NCBI RefSeq assembly: GCF_000002235.5
Contig: NW_022145599.1
Location: 20,635,655-20,699,654 of the forward strand
Direction of reading: 5' to 3'
Source of the DNA: Strongylocentrotus purpuratus
Taxonomy: Eukaryota > Echinodermata > Echinoidea > Camarodonta > Strongylocentrotidae
DNA length: 64,000 bases
Shown: positions 23,001 through 33,606 of the stretch, piece after piece
How positions within the stretch are numbered: position 1 is the stretch's first letter
Layout: every line of letters starts with the position of its first letter
Program-made: the position numbers and the translations under genes
The notes under the pieces: model-generated
What the model saw: the letters and a program-made list of their open reading frames with translations, nothing else
What the model was told of the DNA's origin: nothing
Databases searched by the model: none

Positions 23001-26000
23001 ACTCTTGCTGTATTCAGAGGTTCCATTTAGTTATATATGAGCTTCAAATATCATTTCTACAAAGAGATATTGCAATTTAACTACATTCTCAGTGAACAGT
23101 AAAAGGTCTTGTTGAGCAGACTAGTTAACGCATGCAAACATACTAGGAAAGAATAGGAAGGGCTCGGAGCCCTAGGCTGACTTGGTTACCGTGTTAGCAT
23201 TATACGCATGTTCTATGGGTTCTTGTTTTTTTCTTCATACTCTTTAACCGTTTACCTATAGAATGCCAAGTCAAGTTTCCAGAGGTTGATTTTATACATT
23301 TAGCTATACACACATTATTTGTTCAGGTGATTGATACACTTTAAAGGGATCGATTAACAATGTTAAATCTGATATGCACGGCCCTTCTTGTTATCAGTGT
23401 CTGCGATATGGTGTTATATTGAAACCCTAAAAAAATTGCGCTTCAAAATGATCAAGAAGTGCCTCAAAAAAGTAACAAGGGAAACGCTCTCGGCGGTCTC
23501 GCCTGCATAACGCAATTCAATATGATAAACCAGAACGTCAATGATGTAGCGCTCATCCGCATCTCACAACAACAAATATCGTAAATTTTATGTGGTACAC
23601 TTTTGAACTGGTCAAAAAATAGAAATTTGATGCCCTGGAAGGGACATAATTTCATTTCATTTGCATAAAGTACCATAAATAATCAATGGAGCAAAATCTC
23701 ACAATTCCGTGTAGAAGTTTATTGTTCCAAATTTAGCTCTACCAGATAAGGCAAAATCGGTCAAGAAATGAGGGAAAAGAAGCAATTTTTGTTATTTTTG
23801 GAATAAATTTGCATAAATTACCATAATTAATTAATGGAGAACAATTTCAAAATTCTGTGTAGAAGTTTAGTGTACCAAAGTTAGCTCTACGATGTAAACC
23901 AAACCAAATCAAAATCGGTCGAGAAATGAAGGAGAAGAAGCCTTTTTTTGTGATTTCGAATAAATTTGCATAAATTAGCATAGATAATGAATTTCACGAT
24001 TCTGTGTAGAATTTTAAATCCCCTCCTAGCCCTATCATATGAAACAATCAGAATCAAAATCGGTTGAAAAATAACGAAGAAGAAGCATTTTGAAAATCTT
24101 AATGTTGATGCCACAACAAAGTCTAAGTTTGTTGACCTTAAATGGCCTTTGACCTTAACTTAGTGACCTGAAATTCTACTCACATGATTGGGGAGACTTG
24201 ATAACCCTATAGTCCAAGTTTCATTGACTAAGAACTTATACTTTCAAAATTATATCAAAAATTCAAGATGCTACAGTATAGTCCAAGTCTGTTGACCTGA
24301 AATGACCTTTGACCTTGACTTTGTGATCTGAAATTCTACTCACATGATTGGGGATACTTGATTACCCTATAGTCAAAGTTTCATTGACTAAGAACTTATA
24401 CTTTAAAAATTATACCAAAAATTCAAAAACTTACCCTTAAGTTAAGTTTTTGTTGTTGACGCCGCCGCCGTCACCGGAAAAGCGGCGCCTATGTCTCGCT
24501 TTTTGCTACGCAGGCGAGACAAAAACCTTTGAGTGACCAGTTTTATCATACTCGTTTTCCCCAATAGACTGTAGACTGTAGTGTAATGAAAGGTTTGGCG
24601 AACGCAAAATTTGATTTCGATTTTCAATCATAAATATCTTGATAATCAGACAGGCAATCGGCTTGTAAAAGTCATGGAGTTCCTGACTGACCTAAAGGTT
24701 TATAATTATCATTGCAGCATGAGCTAAATCCAGGATTTTGTTTCAGAATCTGAGACAAAGTTACCGGATCCCTTAAAGCCTGTGAGTGGGTAAGGTTACC
24801 TGTGATGCAAGATTTTGAAGAGATGTGCTCTGACAGCAGAAAGTGGAGTAGGGTAAGTTTTGACAAGGTCAATGTATTCATCAGTGATGTCCCAGACCTT
24901 GGGGTGGGTTCCTTCAAAGAGGGCGGGGTTGTGTAGGTTCCCCTCGGCGGTCATCACCCCGTCCACGCCCGTCTCCTCCATGCATCGATGCACATCCTGG
25001 AGGGACTGGATGTTGCCGTTGGCAAAGACAGGGATCTTGACAGCAGCTCTGCAGGGAAAAGAGAACTGGGAGATTTAAAGCCTATCTGCATTAGTTTGAC
25101 CAGGAGGGATTAGACCTCCCTGCCTGGTGACTGGCAGGTGGTTATCTCATCAAATCAGCTCTCAATTAACATAAGAAAAAGGGGACCATGGGGGATCAAC
25201 ATGTACCACTCAGGGATTGTTGTCTGTATAGAGGGCATAAGAAGCTATAAGTAGTGCAGTCCCGCTTTAATACCTCAGTGACACAAACAAGACTAACCCT
25301 GGACCGACAACAGAGGAAACCAAAAGAATGGTCAAAAATTTGTCACTTTGGATTCTGTTTAAGCGGTGTGACTGAGATATAACTTCCTGAACTGGATTGA
25401 GGCTCATTTCCTTACAGGGTTAAGGGGTTATCAATTGACCATGTCAGTCTAGTTAATTGCACATCTGTATGGTCTCTCAGGGAAGCAACAAAATCTATGC
25501 AGAGAAGTTGTTTAACAATGTAACACCGCTGGCTTCTGAAGTAAATAATTTAAGTGGGTGGGTTATCTATTTTAATAGGCATTGTTGTTTGTTGACAAAA
25601 GATATCAACAAATTTCTCCTTTTTACAAGTGGAAATATACTCTGATTCTCAAAATGAATTGAAATAAACTAATACAGAAATGATACTGTATTGGCTATTT
25701 ATGATTTCACTAAAACACGATGTTCAGTTCACCCTTGCAAACATATATTTAGAGTTTACAGGCTATTGAAAGAGAGTGGGATCATTATATCTATGGCTTC
25801 AAACTTTTGCAAATGGTTAAGGATGGCCATTCTTAAAACAAGAAACTTTCATGAATGGCAAAAATACTATGTTGAATCACTTATTATTCAATTATTTCAA
25901 GGTATGAAACTTTCACAAATCTAAACTGCTCTCAAAATTCACAAACATTTCATGCAGGATTTAAGGTAATTTCATAACATATGAACCACCAAGCCAATGG

Positions 26001-29000
26001 AAGTCCCTAGTCTCTGTCATGAGCTAGTGAAGTATTAAAGTACAGTCAAACCTGCTTTAGTGACCACCTGTCTACAAAGACCACATTTTTTGTTTCCCTT
26101 AAAAATGGTTTCTCATTGAAACATGTACTAAAGAAACCTGTAAATAAAAACCACCTGTCGGTAAAGACCACCTTCCTTGTCTCCCTTGGGTGATCTTTAT
26201 AGACAGGTTTCAGTGTAGATCCAAATAGGGACCCATACATGCTACAGAGCTAGTCTTCCTTACTTGACGGCCTTGATGGCAGACCAATCAGCCATTCCCG
26301 TCACGGGCCCTCTCATGTCCCTTGTCCTCCCGTGGACCGTGAGCAGTTGACAGCCAGCCTTCTCAAGCATCTGAGCATAGCGCACTGTCTTCTCCACGCT
26401 CGGGAAGATGCGAATCTTGCACGTGATGGGTACTGAAAGCTTCTCGTGGGCAAGGCTCACTGGAGGATAGATGAGAATGTGTAGAAAGAGAGTTTGAAAG
26501 GAAAATTTGGCTGTCCTACTTTGGCTGGGAGGGATTAGACCACACAGCGTGGTCAATGACGGATGGCTATCTCATCAACTCAGCTCTCAATTAACATTAA
26601 AAAAAGAGGATCATGGGGGACCAATGGTCACCAATTAGGCATTGTTTTCTATATACCGGTAGAGGGAGCAAGTAGCAAGTAGGACAGTGGGGCTTTAAAA
26701 AATAGTCCCCATTTTTTTTCTTCAACACACAAAATTACTATTAAAAAAAAAATCCAAATCCAAACTCAGGAGGGTCTTTTCCTTTTAGAGGACCTATAAG
26801 AATATGGTATCCATAATATGTTTTGAGTAGTGCCCCACTGGAGAAGGTACTTAGGAGAAAAATAGCAATCCACTATATTTTTGTTCAAGACAAACAGGAG
26901 ACTTGTCCATGACTATGTCATAATCCATTTACCAATTTGCCAATTTGAGATTCACAAAGATTTAGTGATCTCATATTTTACACATTCAATGCTCTCTTAC
27001 AATTGGTCCAATTTATGTCAAACTTTCGTCATTCTGTTCAACATGTTCAACAGGAGTTCAACATAAACTTATTACGAAGGTTGGATGGCCATTTGAAGGG
27101 CTGATCAAACCTCAAAGATAAACTATGCATGTATAATGCAACAATAATGATTATGCTGAAAATGGTGACGCCTGAATGATAAAATCCTTAGGGTTCTGTC
27201 AAACAACATTATGGACACGGACTGCATGGCTCTTCATGGCCCCTTTCTAACACAAGACTCAAAATGCACTTGATAACTGTAACTTTTTTATTAATTTTCT
27301 TGTCAAAATCTGTCTTTTACATCCTCTTACCTATTTGACTGATCAGTTCCCATTTGTCCTGAAGATACGCCCCATACTGACCTGGTGAACGTAAGAATAA
27401 AATGAAATATAGATGAATTATTGATAATAGTGGGTTCTTATATAGCACTTATTTCAGTTGTGCCTGGACATTTCTGGGGCTCCAATAGGCTAATATCACC
27501 CCAGCTTCAGAATGGCTGCTCATAGTCATACTGTGCTCTGCCAAGTACCTATTTATCACACCTGGGTAGAGTGTAGCAAATATAGATCATTTCTAACCAA
27601 AGGACGTAATGATGTAGCAGGGCCTCGAACCCTTTGCCTGTGATCTATGATCCATATTCCAGTGACTACAGCACCCATATTGATAGGTAGGATGCGACCC
27701 TCATTGTTGATGAAATAGTTTTTGAGCGTCAAGTAACGCCTGGCTGGAATACTCCCCAGGGGCCCAGGGAGTGGAGATTGTGCACACAGTATTTGCGGGC
27801 AAGTATAGAATCCAATGACCGGGGTAATAGTATATCTGTAAAGTACTTAGAGACATCGTAGATGTATTAAGCGCTATATACAAGTGGAATATTATTATTA
27901 TTATTAATGAAAATCATCATTGACAGATCATATGAATAAATAAATAATTTTATCTCATTTTATTGCAGATATTGAAATGAGCCCCTGTGCATACAAAGTC
28001 TGTGTTTACTACATATCTTACTAACTGTACTAACTATAACAAGAAACAAAAAAGTTAAACAGATTAAAAAGATAAACAGGTAGATTCTAGCAGATTTAGC
28101 TGTATTTATAATACATGTAACCTTTATTGAAAAATACATGTAAAGACTATTCAAGGGTGACAGATAAACAGGTGATCTTTATTTACAGGTTCCATTCACA
28201 GTTTTCATACATATATTGAAATGGGAAATTTGATGCAAGGGTAACAAACAAACAATAAGGTCTTTATAGATTGGTAGTCTTTCTGTCCAGGTTAATATCA
28301 CTTAATAAGCAGATTTTACGGCACCTCTCTTTGCAATGGACTGTGGACATCCTAGGTTGAGATCGATGGCATCACAGTGATCCTGAGCTAGCATGGCAGC
28401 TTCTAAAAACACCTCTGGATTATTGCCGCAGAACTTCATGGAGAATGCAATGGTACAAACAAATTATGATGATAATAATATTAATAATAATAATAATGGT
28501 AATAATATCAATAATGATGATGATAATAATAATAGTGACTCTTGTAATCATTGTAATAATATGTTTTCTAATCACTTTACATTGAAATTATCATTAACCG
28601 TCATTGTATTCACATGCTAGTGCACATGCTCCGCTCCTTGGGGAGAATTCATGTTCAAGGCCCATAGGTACAATTTGTTTGTAAACTCTTGTCAACTCTT
28701 CGATATTTGTTTAACAGAAACTTCAATTGATAAATACTACAACATTTTATGTATCAAATTTGCTCACATCCAATTAAATTCAACAATTTCAGTAGCTTAT
28801 ACAACAGTTACAGTAACTTGTTATTGATTTTAAGTTTTATAAAACTGGGACTAGAACAGCTAAACGTAGATCTTTACTGCAAGAAACTTTCATGAAGTGC
28901 AAAAAGAGTGTTGAGTCAACTGTGATAAATTTATCTATGGTAGGAAAATGAATCACTCTTTTGATTGGGCAACTTACAACAAAATTATTCTACCGTATAT

Positions 29001-30010
29001 GACAGAATTGTTTCAACCATTTCTTTTATGAACAAAATCAAAGAGTCTTGATATGAATAAATACTGATCATTCATTTTCTGGTACCACTTCTTATACTCA
29101 ACATAATTAAGACACGTGATCAAGAGATTTTCATTTTTTAATGAATTCATAGATTTATACAGACTGTTTACTTACACAACTCACTTAGACCCCGTTCTCA
29201 CTCACTTCGTTGGAGCGCTCTGGAGCGCTCTAACTAAGACCCGCTCCTCAGGAGCGGTTCTTAGGTGAGTGAGAACGCTCAAAGTGGTCCAGGAAGCGGA
29301 CTTCTGGACCGCTCCAGAAGTCCATCTTCCGAGGTGGTCTTGAGGAGCGGGTCTTATTAAGAGCGCTCCAGAGCGCTCTAACGTGCAATGTGAACGGAAA
29401 GCGTACTTTGAACGGAAGTGAGCTAGTGACCTTCGGTGCGAAACATGTAGTACGGTACATACGGTTTGGATTCCGCGCGCGAAAAAATTGACCCGCCTAC
29501 CTGAGCTGCCATAGCAACAAGACCACTTTGACTCGTGGAGCGATTTGAGCCATAAAAACTGCTCGGAGTGTCTAACGCTCGCAAACCGTTCCTCAAGACC
29601 CGTTCCTCTGGAGTGGTCTGGAGCGGTCTAACTAAGACCACTTTCAAAGTGAGTGAGAACGGGGTCTTACACACACAATGCTGATAAGGAAATTAACTGA
29701 AGGATAAAATCTCCCATCATTTCTATGAACATGAATGTTTATGTCTAAATATATAATAGTCCATCTTCATTAAGCTAACCTGAACAATGAGGGGGCTGTC
29801 TTCCTCACACGATGCCAATGCTTCTTTCCTGTAGCGCGGGTTTTTCGTGAAGACGGAGGAATGGAACATGGGTGTGTAGCATAATTCTGCCTTGTGTCGT
29901 CTGCTCAAAATTCGCCATGGTAGCTCACTCTGTTCCACCATAGGAGCGACGATGAAGCGAGGTTTGCCCAGGGTTTTCTCCCAGAACTCATAGCCCTCCA
30001 GCTTTGGCAT
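20051..30010 (-). CDS. DUS1L: tRNA-dihydrouridine(16/17) synthase, DUS1L type
   Basis: Flavoenzyme that reduces uridines in the tRNA D-loop to dihydrouridine using NAD(P)H. Nine coding exons: 29780-30010, 28325-28433, 27331-27381, 26264-26459, 24800-25048, 22181-22363, 21473-21615, 20744-20860 and 20051-20223. All phases agree, giving 483 codons, close to the human length. Exon 1 has the [18 protein letters not shown] motif. Exon 2 has [11 protein letters not shown] with the catalytic Cys (about 106). Exon 4 has CKIRIFPS and [10 protein letters not shown]; exon 5 has PVFANGNI and SAEGNLHNP-like [12 protein letters not shown]-terminal Cys cluster at about 394-425 (CAKCP, C, C, CC, C) matches the zinc-binding tail of DUS1L. 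The exon 2 donor is a weak GTGCCG. An acceptor lies 21 bases before the ATG, so a 5' UTR exon exists upstream, possibly in the CpG-richer 31750-32270 region. Introns carry many repeats. Confidence 0.96.
21125..21345 (+). repeat. interspersed repeat with GGACAGACAGAC end, copy 1
   Basis: Contains CCCAAGTTTGGCGGGAATC, TTCTTGAGATAATGC, then CGGACAGACAGACAC and a tail ACATAATGCC. It matches 38655-38890 in the same order. Repeats with an ACAGACGGACGG...AACATAATGCC end occur widely in marine animals (from memory). It lies in DUS1L intron 7. Confidence 0.65.
23496..24520. mobile_element. 1-kb composite element with GTCTCGCCTGC ends
   Basis: Inverted ends GTCTCGCCTGC (23496) and GCAGGCGAGAC (ending 24520) enclose two internal tandem blocks. 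Block one (about 23660-24100) is three units of about 155 bp with TGTGTAGAAGTTTA and CAAAATCGGT. Block two (about 24110-24430) is two units of about 150 bp with GACCTTTGACCTT and TTTCATTGACTAAGAAC. A GC-rich patch precedes the right end. Non-coding. It lies in DUS1L intron 5. The class is not determined. Confidence 0.65.
25104..25270 (+). repeat. AGGGATTAG repeat family, copy 1
   Basis: About 165 bp: AGGGATTAGA, GGTGGTTATCTCATCAA, CAGCTCTCAATTAACAT, ATGGGGGATCAAC, then AGTAGTGCAGT and CTTTAA. Two more copies at 26529 and 63834 share the same order. No coding content. It lies in DUS1L intron 4. Confidence 0.75.
26041..26220. mobile_element. small MITE with AAACCTG ends
   Basis: Begins ACAGTCAAACCTGCTTTAG and ends with the inverted relative ATAGACAGGTTTCAGTGTA. 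Inside, the phrase ACCACCTGTC.G.AAAGACC recurs, so the whole element is built from a repeating unit on both strands. It lies in the DUS1L intron just before exon 4's donor side. Confidence 0.65.
26529..26700 (+). repeat. AGGGATTAG repeat family, copy 2
   Basis: Same family as 25104 and 63834. It runs from GAGGGATTAGACC through GGCTATCTCATCAACTC and GATCATGGGGGACCAATGG to GGCTTTAAAA. It lies in DUS1L intron 3, immediately upstream of exon 4. Confidence 0.75.
27418..27669 (-). mobile_element. tRNA-derived SINE
   Basis: On the minus strand a tRNA-like head has an A-box-like TAGTCACTGG and a B box GGTTCGAGGCC about 35 bases later (27605-27669). The 3' end is GTGCTATATAAGAACCCAC followed by a TATTAT stretch. 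This tail matches the partial copy at 63043-63220. It is a degenerate fossil in DUS1L intron 2. Confidence 0.6.
27690..27905 (+). mobile_element. SINE-like 3' module with (ATT)n tail
   Basis: Contains GCCTGGCTGGAATACTCCCC, ATCCAATGACCGGGGTAAT, GTAAAGTACTTAGAGAC and TTAAGCGCTATATACA, and ends in an ATTATTATT tail. This layout is common among SINE 3' ends in marine deuterostomes (from memory). No pol III boxes are seen, so it may be 5'-truncated. Confidence 0.6.
29188..29666. mobile_element. 479-bp MITE with TTA duplication, Harbinger-like
   Basis: Inverted ends GACCCCGTTCTCACTCACTT are flanked by TTA on both sides (29185-29187 and 29667-29669). A TWA duplication is typical of PIF/Harbinger elements (inference). 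The body is full of nested inverted copies of GGAGCGCTC and of GTGAGTGAGAACG, so most of it can fold. Non-coding. It lies in DUS1L intron 1. Confidence 0.85.
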
Positions 30011-30094
30011 GATGTTTGATAGGATTGTTCTGCATCAAGTAAAAAATAACAGTATAAAAATTCTTTAAATTGCTTCACCAAAGACATTTTTTAC

Positions 30095-30283
30095 ACATGT
30101 GTGTGTGTGTGTGTGTATTGGGTTTTTTACAGACGTGTATCAATCAGATATGATTATTTACGTCTGGGGACCGACCTTTAAACGTCACCATCCAAAAGAC
30201 GTGACTCAGTTTCGACCCTGCGTCCTCGCCTGAATCAGTTTGTAACTTCCACTGTTAGCTGGATTACAGGCTCACGCCACAAT
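30095..30283 (-). mobile_element. CA-tailed SINE with 7SL-like head, copy A
   Basis: Minus strand: starts near GTGGCGTGAGCCTGTAATCC, has a B-box-like GGTCGAAACT about 65 bases on, then TTTTGGATGGTGACG and GGTCGGTCCC, and ends in CCCAATACACAC with a (CA)n tail. It aligns along its whole length with copy B at 33424-33606, which is in the opposite orientation. The first 25 bases resemble the Alu domain of 7SL RNA (GTGGCGCGTGCCTGTAGTCC in human). It lies just upstream of the DUS1L start codon. Confidence 0.75.
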
Positions 30284-30532
30284 CGCTAATACTAGCGTAG
30301 CCTTAGTCCTAGGGATCACAGTATATATTTGCCAAATTTCAATGTATTTCTCTTCAAAATGAAGAATGACTCCAGCTGTCAAATCACAAATGACCATCAA
30401 ATTCATATAATATTCAACTTGTACCATCGATCACTCTGAATGATGAGGCAATGATTGCAACGAATAATACTTCATCTCTCACATTAAACAATGTCAATAT
30501 GCCGATCCCCCTGTCCCCACCAAAAAGGGATT

Positions 30533-30634
30533 CTTGCTGTCTGCTGCCTCAATGTGAGATCACTGGAGCGAAGAAAGGTAACAACTTACATTACCTTTCT
30601 TCGCTCCAGTGATCTTGAGGCAGCAGACAGCAAG
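30533..30634. repeat. near-perfect hairpin, 45-bp arms
   Basis: Left arm CTTGCTGTCTGCTGCCTCA plus GATCACTGGAGCGAAG..., right arm its complement, with a loop of about 9 bases and a 5-base bulge (ATGTG) in the left arm. It lies upstream of DUS1L on the minus strand, within the likely 5' intron or promoter side. It could be a small foldback element or a structured RNA; nothing decides between them. Confidence 0.85.
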
Positions 30635-30806
30635 GAATTGTGTAAATAATAAAAGGTCCACGGGAGTGATTGTTATAAGCTTTAACTACATACAAATCAC
30701 ATTCTCTCCGACCTACAACAAAAGGTTCTCGTGGGAGTTGGGAACCACTTCTATACGGATGGGATGCAGGGGGGGGGGTAGGGGCTTCACTGGGAGACTA
30801 GCTTAA

Positions 30807-31191
30807 AGGTAAAGACCAGTTTTGGAAATGCCCAATTTCAAAAAATGAAATGGAAGCTCTTATTACCAATCATGTGAAAGAATATGTTTTGACTAATACA
30901 TGATGTTAAAATTTTTGCAAATTTTGTAAATTAGTTATCTATTGGTATGTGAGAGATACACGCACGTGTCGTGCACGTGTTCGTAGTCCCATATACATCT
31001 TTCTCAGTGTGTACAGTGCTCGTAACTTTACGAAGACTGGGCCAAATTTCTGATCATTTTGATGATTCCAGAACCTTGCAGTACACACCAATACTTATAT
31101 GCTAGATGATCAACCTTTTCTGATCGATTCCACAACGTTTCTTTCACAATGCAATCGCATGAGGCATAACCACGATAACTGGTCTTTATCT
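30807..31191 (+). mobile_element. TTAA-target MITE, copy 3
   Basis: About 385 bp between TTAA (30803-30806) and TTAA (31192-31195). Starts AGGTAAAGACCAGTTTTGG, ends ACTGGTCTTTATCT. Same family as 7167, 18611 and 5787. CTAGC precedes the left TTAA here, as it does in copy 1. Confidence 0.82.
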
Positions 31192-31195
31192 TTAA

Positions 31196-32757
31196 ATTTA
31201 AAAAAGGATACATCCTTCACTGGATAGGGATTTGTGTTATACGTCACAAACAGGTTCCATATTAAACCATTCAAGTGTTCCAAGAAAAAGTTAAGCAAAC
31301 TTTGTCCTTGGATAATGGATGTTATTTCATAATATAAGCACTAGCTAGCTCTCCAAATTGGAGTCCATTAATCCAGTCTAGACATAGACTGTAGACAGTC
31401 CACAGTAAACTCATCACAGGCAGTTTCATTGGAATTAATCGAGAAATTCCCCTCCCTAGACTGCTAGAGTGTAAATTAAAAAATATGGACGCCAGCATCC
31501 CCCCCCCCCCCCACCCCCGGCCCCCATCACGACAGAATCTTACAAAGAACTTCGTAGGTTTACCATGAAAAACATGCATTACGTTATCTTTTATCATTGC
31601 ACCATAAACATGTATATATTTCGGCACAAATTTACACAAGCCGTCCACCGTCGGCAGAAGATCACCCTTGTCTAGATGCTGAACAGGCTTTGACAAGTAG
31701 TAGAATAGAAGTATAGAAGTAGAAGTAATACGGTACACGCATTACATTACATGCAGCTGCAGCTCAGCTAGCGCGCTAGCCACGGTCGAGCCGAGACGGC
31801 GGAGCTGCTTGCAGCTCGCGAGGTCTGACTGCATGCATGCACTGTATAGACTGTCAGCTAGCCATATCAAACGCGCCGGTGTTGTGCATGCAAGCAATTA
31901 TAAATACAGTGTCAATGTCTCCAGTGTGCGGCACACAGTACAAATTTCTTTACCTTTTTCAGCGATTTCAGATATTTTCCAAAATAAAAATGCTCCAGAG
32001 CCGATACTAAATATTTCTGCCAAGTTAAGTCCCAAAAATCATGTATCAAGCTTGATGATCTGCGCAGCATGTACACTTACAAAGCTAAGACCTTCATGTA
32101 TCAAGACAATTTGCCTTGTCTTACTTCCGTAGTACTCGATCTCGGCAACGGAGATCGTCGCGCCGTGTGAAGGGAACGTAATCCAAACACACGTTTTAAC
32201 TAAACTCGGTAGAATTATGTACAGGTGTGCTGCAAGCTTGTCTACCACAATCTGCTCGCGTGCTTCGTTTCGGGACTAGCCACTCTTCGCTAGTTAATAC
32301 TCTTTGCTTGTACTTTGCTGGTATTTCATAATGTCCAGATGTCCGTGGGCGTGCTGGCGCCTGATGATGAAATCGATTGACATGGCATATTAAAGCAATA
32401 TCATTCTTTTTATATATTTTATGATGAATAATTGTCTTCGGGGATAATTTTCCAAATTTCGAAAGGTTTTTTAAAAGAACGTATAAAGATTCTTACGATA
32501 TCCAAATAAAAATTGAGTATTTCTCGATGCCCCCCCCCCCCCACTCCCCCCACACGAACGCTGTGTGAAGTAATGTTGGTGTGTTTGGTGTGTTGCATTG
32601 TAATGTTGACATTGCGGTCACATATTCCCTCCGCCACCAAGATCCACATGTATACAGGAAAATAACGTGCGGGGGATGGATAATGCAGGATGTAAGCGAA
32701 TGGATTAATTTCTTACCAAATTTACGAAACGCTTTTACTAGCGTCAATGGTAATCGT
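31196..32757. other. gene-free stretch with CpG-rich patch
   Basis: No exon is supported. At about 31750-32270 the sequence is richer in CpG (for example GAGCCGAGACGGCGGAG) than its surroundings. It lies about 2 kb upstream of the DUS1L start, so it may hold that gene's promoter and 5' UTR exon; this is inference. C-runs occur at 31500 and 32531. Confidence 0.4.
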
Positions 32758-33363
32758 AGCGCATATCGACATACAACGTCACAATGTAAAAATGCGTCAC
32801 AAGTAACTTTCAACCAGTCAGAAGCGCATATATCGACAACGTCACAATGCATATGCGTGTAACAGGTAACTTTCAACCAATCAGAAGGCAATGAATTGCG
32901 TGCCGTGACGTAACAATGCTTTGACCCTGACCTCTATCAGCTTCGTTTCCGAGATATACTAGTAGCGCATATCGACAACGTCACAATGCATAGGCGCGTC
33001 ACGAGTAACGTTCAACCAATCAGAAGGCAATGAATTGCGTGTCGTGATGTAACAATCCCGGCCCCCCCACTCAGGTTTCAAAATGACCGCATGCGTGTTG
33101 CCAAAATGTCCTTTTCGTAACAAAAGAAAAAGGTCGAGCCGTATTGACTTTACACACCGGACTTTTGCTGAAAAGGGGGGGTCCGGAAAAAGGCTCGTAT
33201 ACAAAAGAAAAAGGTCGAGCCGTATTGACTTTACACACCGGACTTTTGCTGAAAAGGGGGGTCGGTTGGAACACGCATATGCGTACCCTAAATAACACTG
33301 AGTGGGGGGGCCGGGGTAACAATGCTTTGACCCTGACCTATATCAGCTTCGTTTCAGAGATAT
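32758..33363 (+). repeat. tandem repeat, about 140-bp unit, interrupted
   Basis: Units begin AGCGCATAT.GACAACGTC at about 32758 (partial), 32823 and 32964. The full unit contains TTCAACCAATCAGAAGG, GTGACGTAACAATGC, TTTGACCCTGACC and ATCAGCTTCGTTTC. The third unit is split by the transposon at 33057-33315; the second unit is its empty-site equivalent. The CCAAT and TGACGT words could be promoter-like, but no transcript is evident. Confidence 0.85.
33057..33315. mobile_element. 259-bp MITE with CCCGGCCCCCC ends and 8-bp TSD
   Basis: Inverted ends CCCGGCCCCCCCACTCAG (33057) and the complement ending at 33315, flanked by exact GTAACAAT duplications (33049-33056 and 33316-33323). The neighbouring tandem unit shows the uninterrupted site. 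Inside is an 82-bp direct duplication (33121 and 33203) carrying CGAGCCGTATTGACTTTAC and GGACTTTTGCTGAAAAGG. An 8-bp duplication fits hAT-type or related elements, though the ends lack the usual CAG. Confidence 0.9.
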
Positions 33364-33423
33364 AAAACATTGCGTTCCTAACCAAATCTTACCATTATAT
33401 ATCCGTACACTTGACAACTACGC

Positions 33424-33606
33424 GTTGTGGCGTGCGCCTGTAATCCAGCTAAAAAGTGGAAGTTACAAACTGATTCAGCCGAGGACGCAGGTTCGAAACT
33501 GAGTCACGTCTTTCGGATGGTGACGTTTAAAGGTCGGTCCCAGACGTAAATAATCATATCTGATTGATACACGTCTGTAAAAACCCAATACACACACACA
33601 CACACG
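33424..33606 (+). mobile_element. CA-tailed SINE with 7SL-like head, copy B
   Basis: Begins GTTGTGGCGTGCGCCTGTAA, then TGATTCAGCCGAGGACG, B box GGTTCGAAACT (33491), CTTTCGGATGGTGACG and GGTCGGTCCC, and ends AACCCAATACACACACAC. It is about 90 percent like copy A (30095-30283, inverted). The A-to-B box distance of about 65 bases fits pol III internal promoters. Confidence 0.78.

Noticed and set aside
31322-31738. 138-codon minus-strand open frame
   Set aside because: Contains a C-run translated as glycine, no splice partners and no recognisable domain.
33071-33365. Three overlapping 70-83-codon frames with repeated peptide
   Set aside because: The peptide repeat only reflects the 82-bp duplication inside the MITE.
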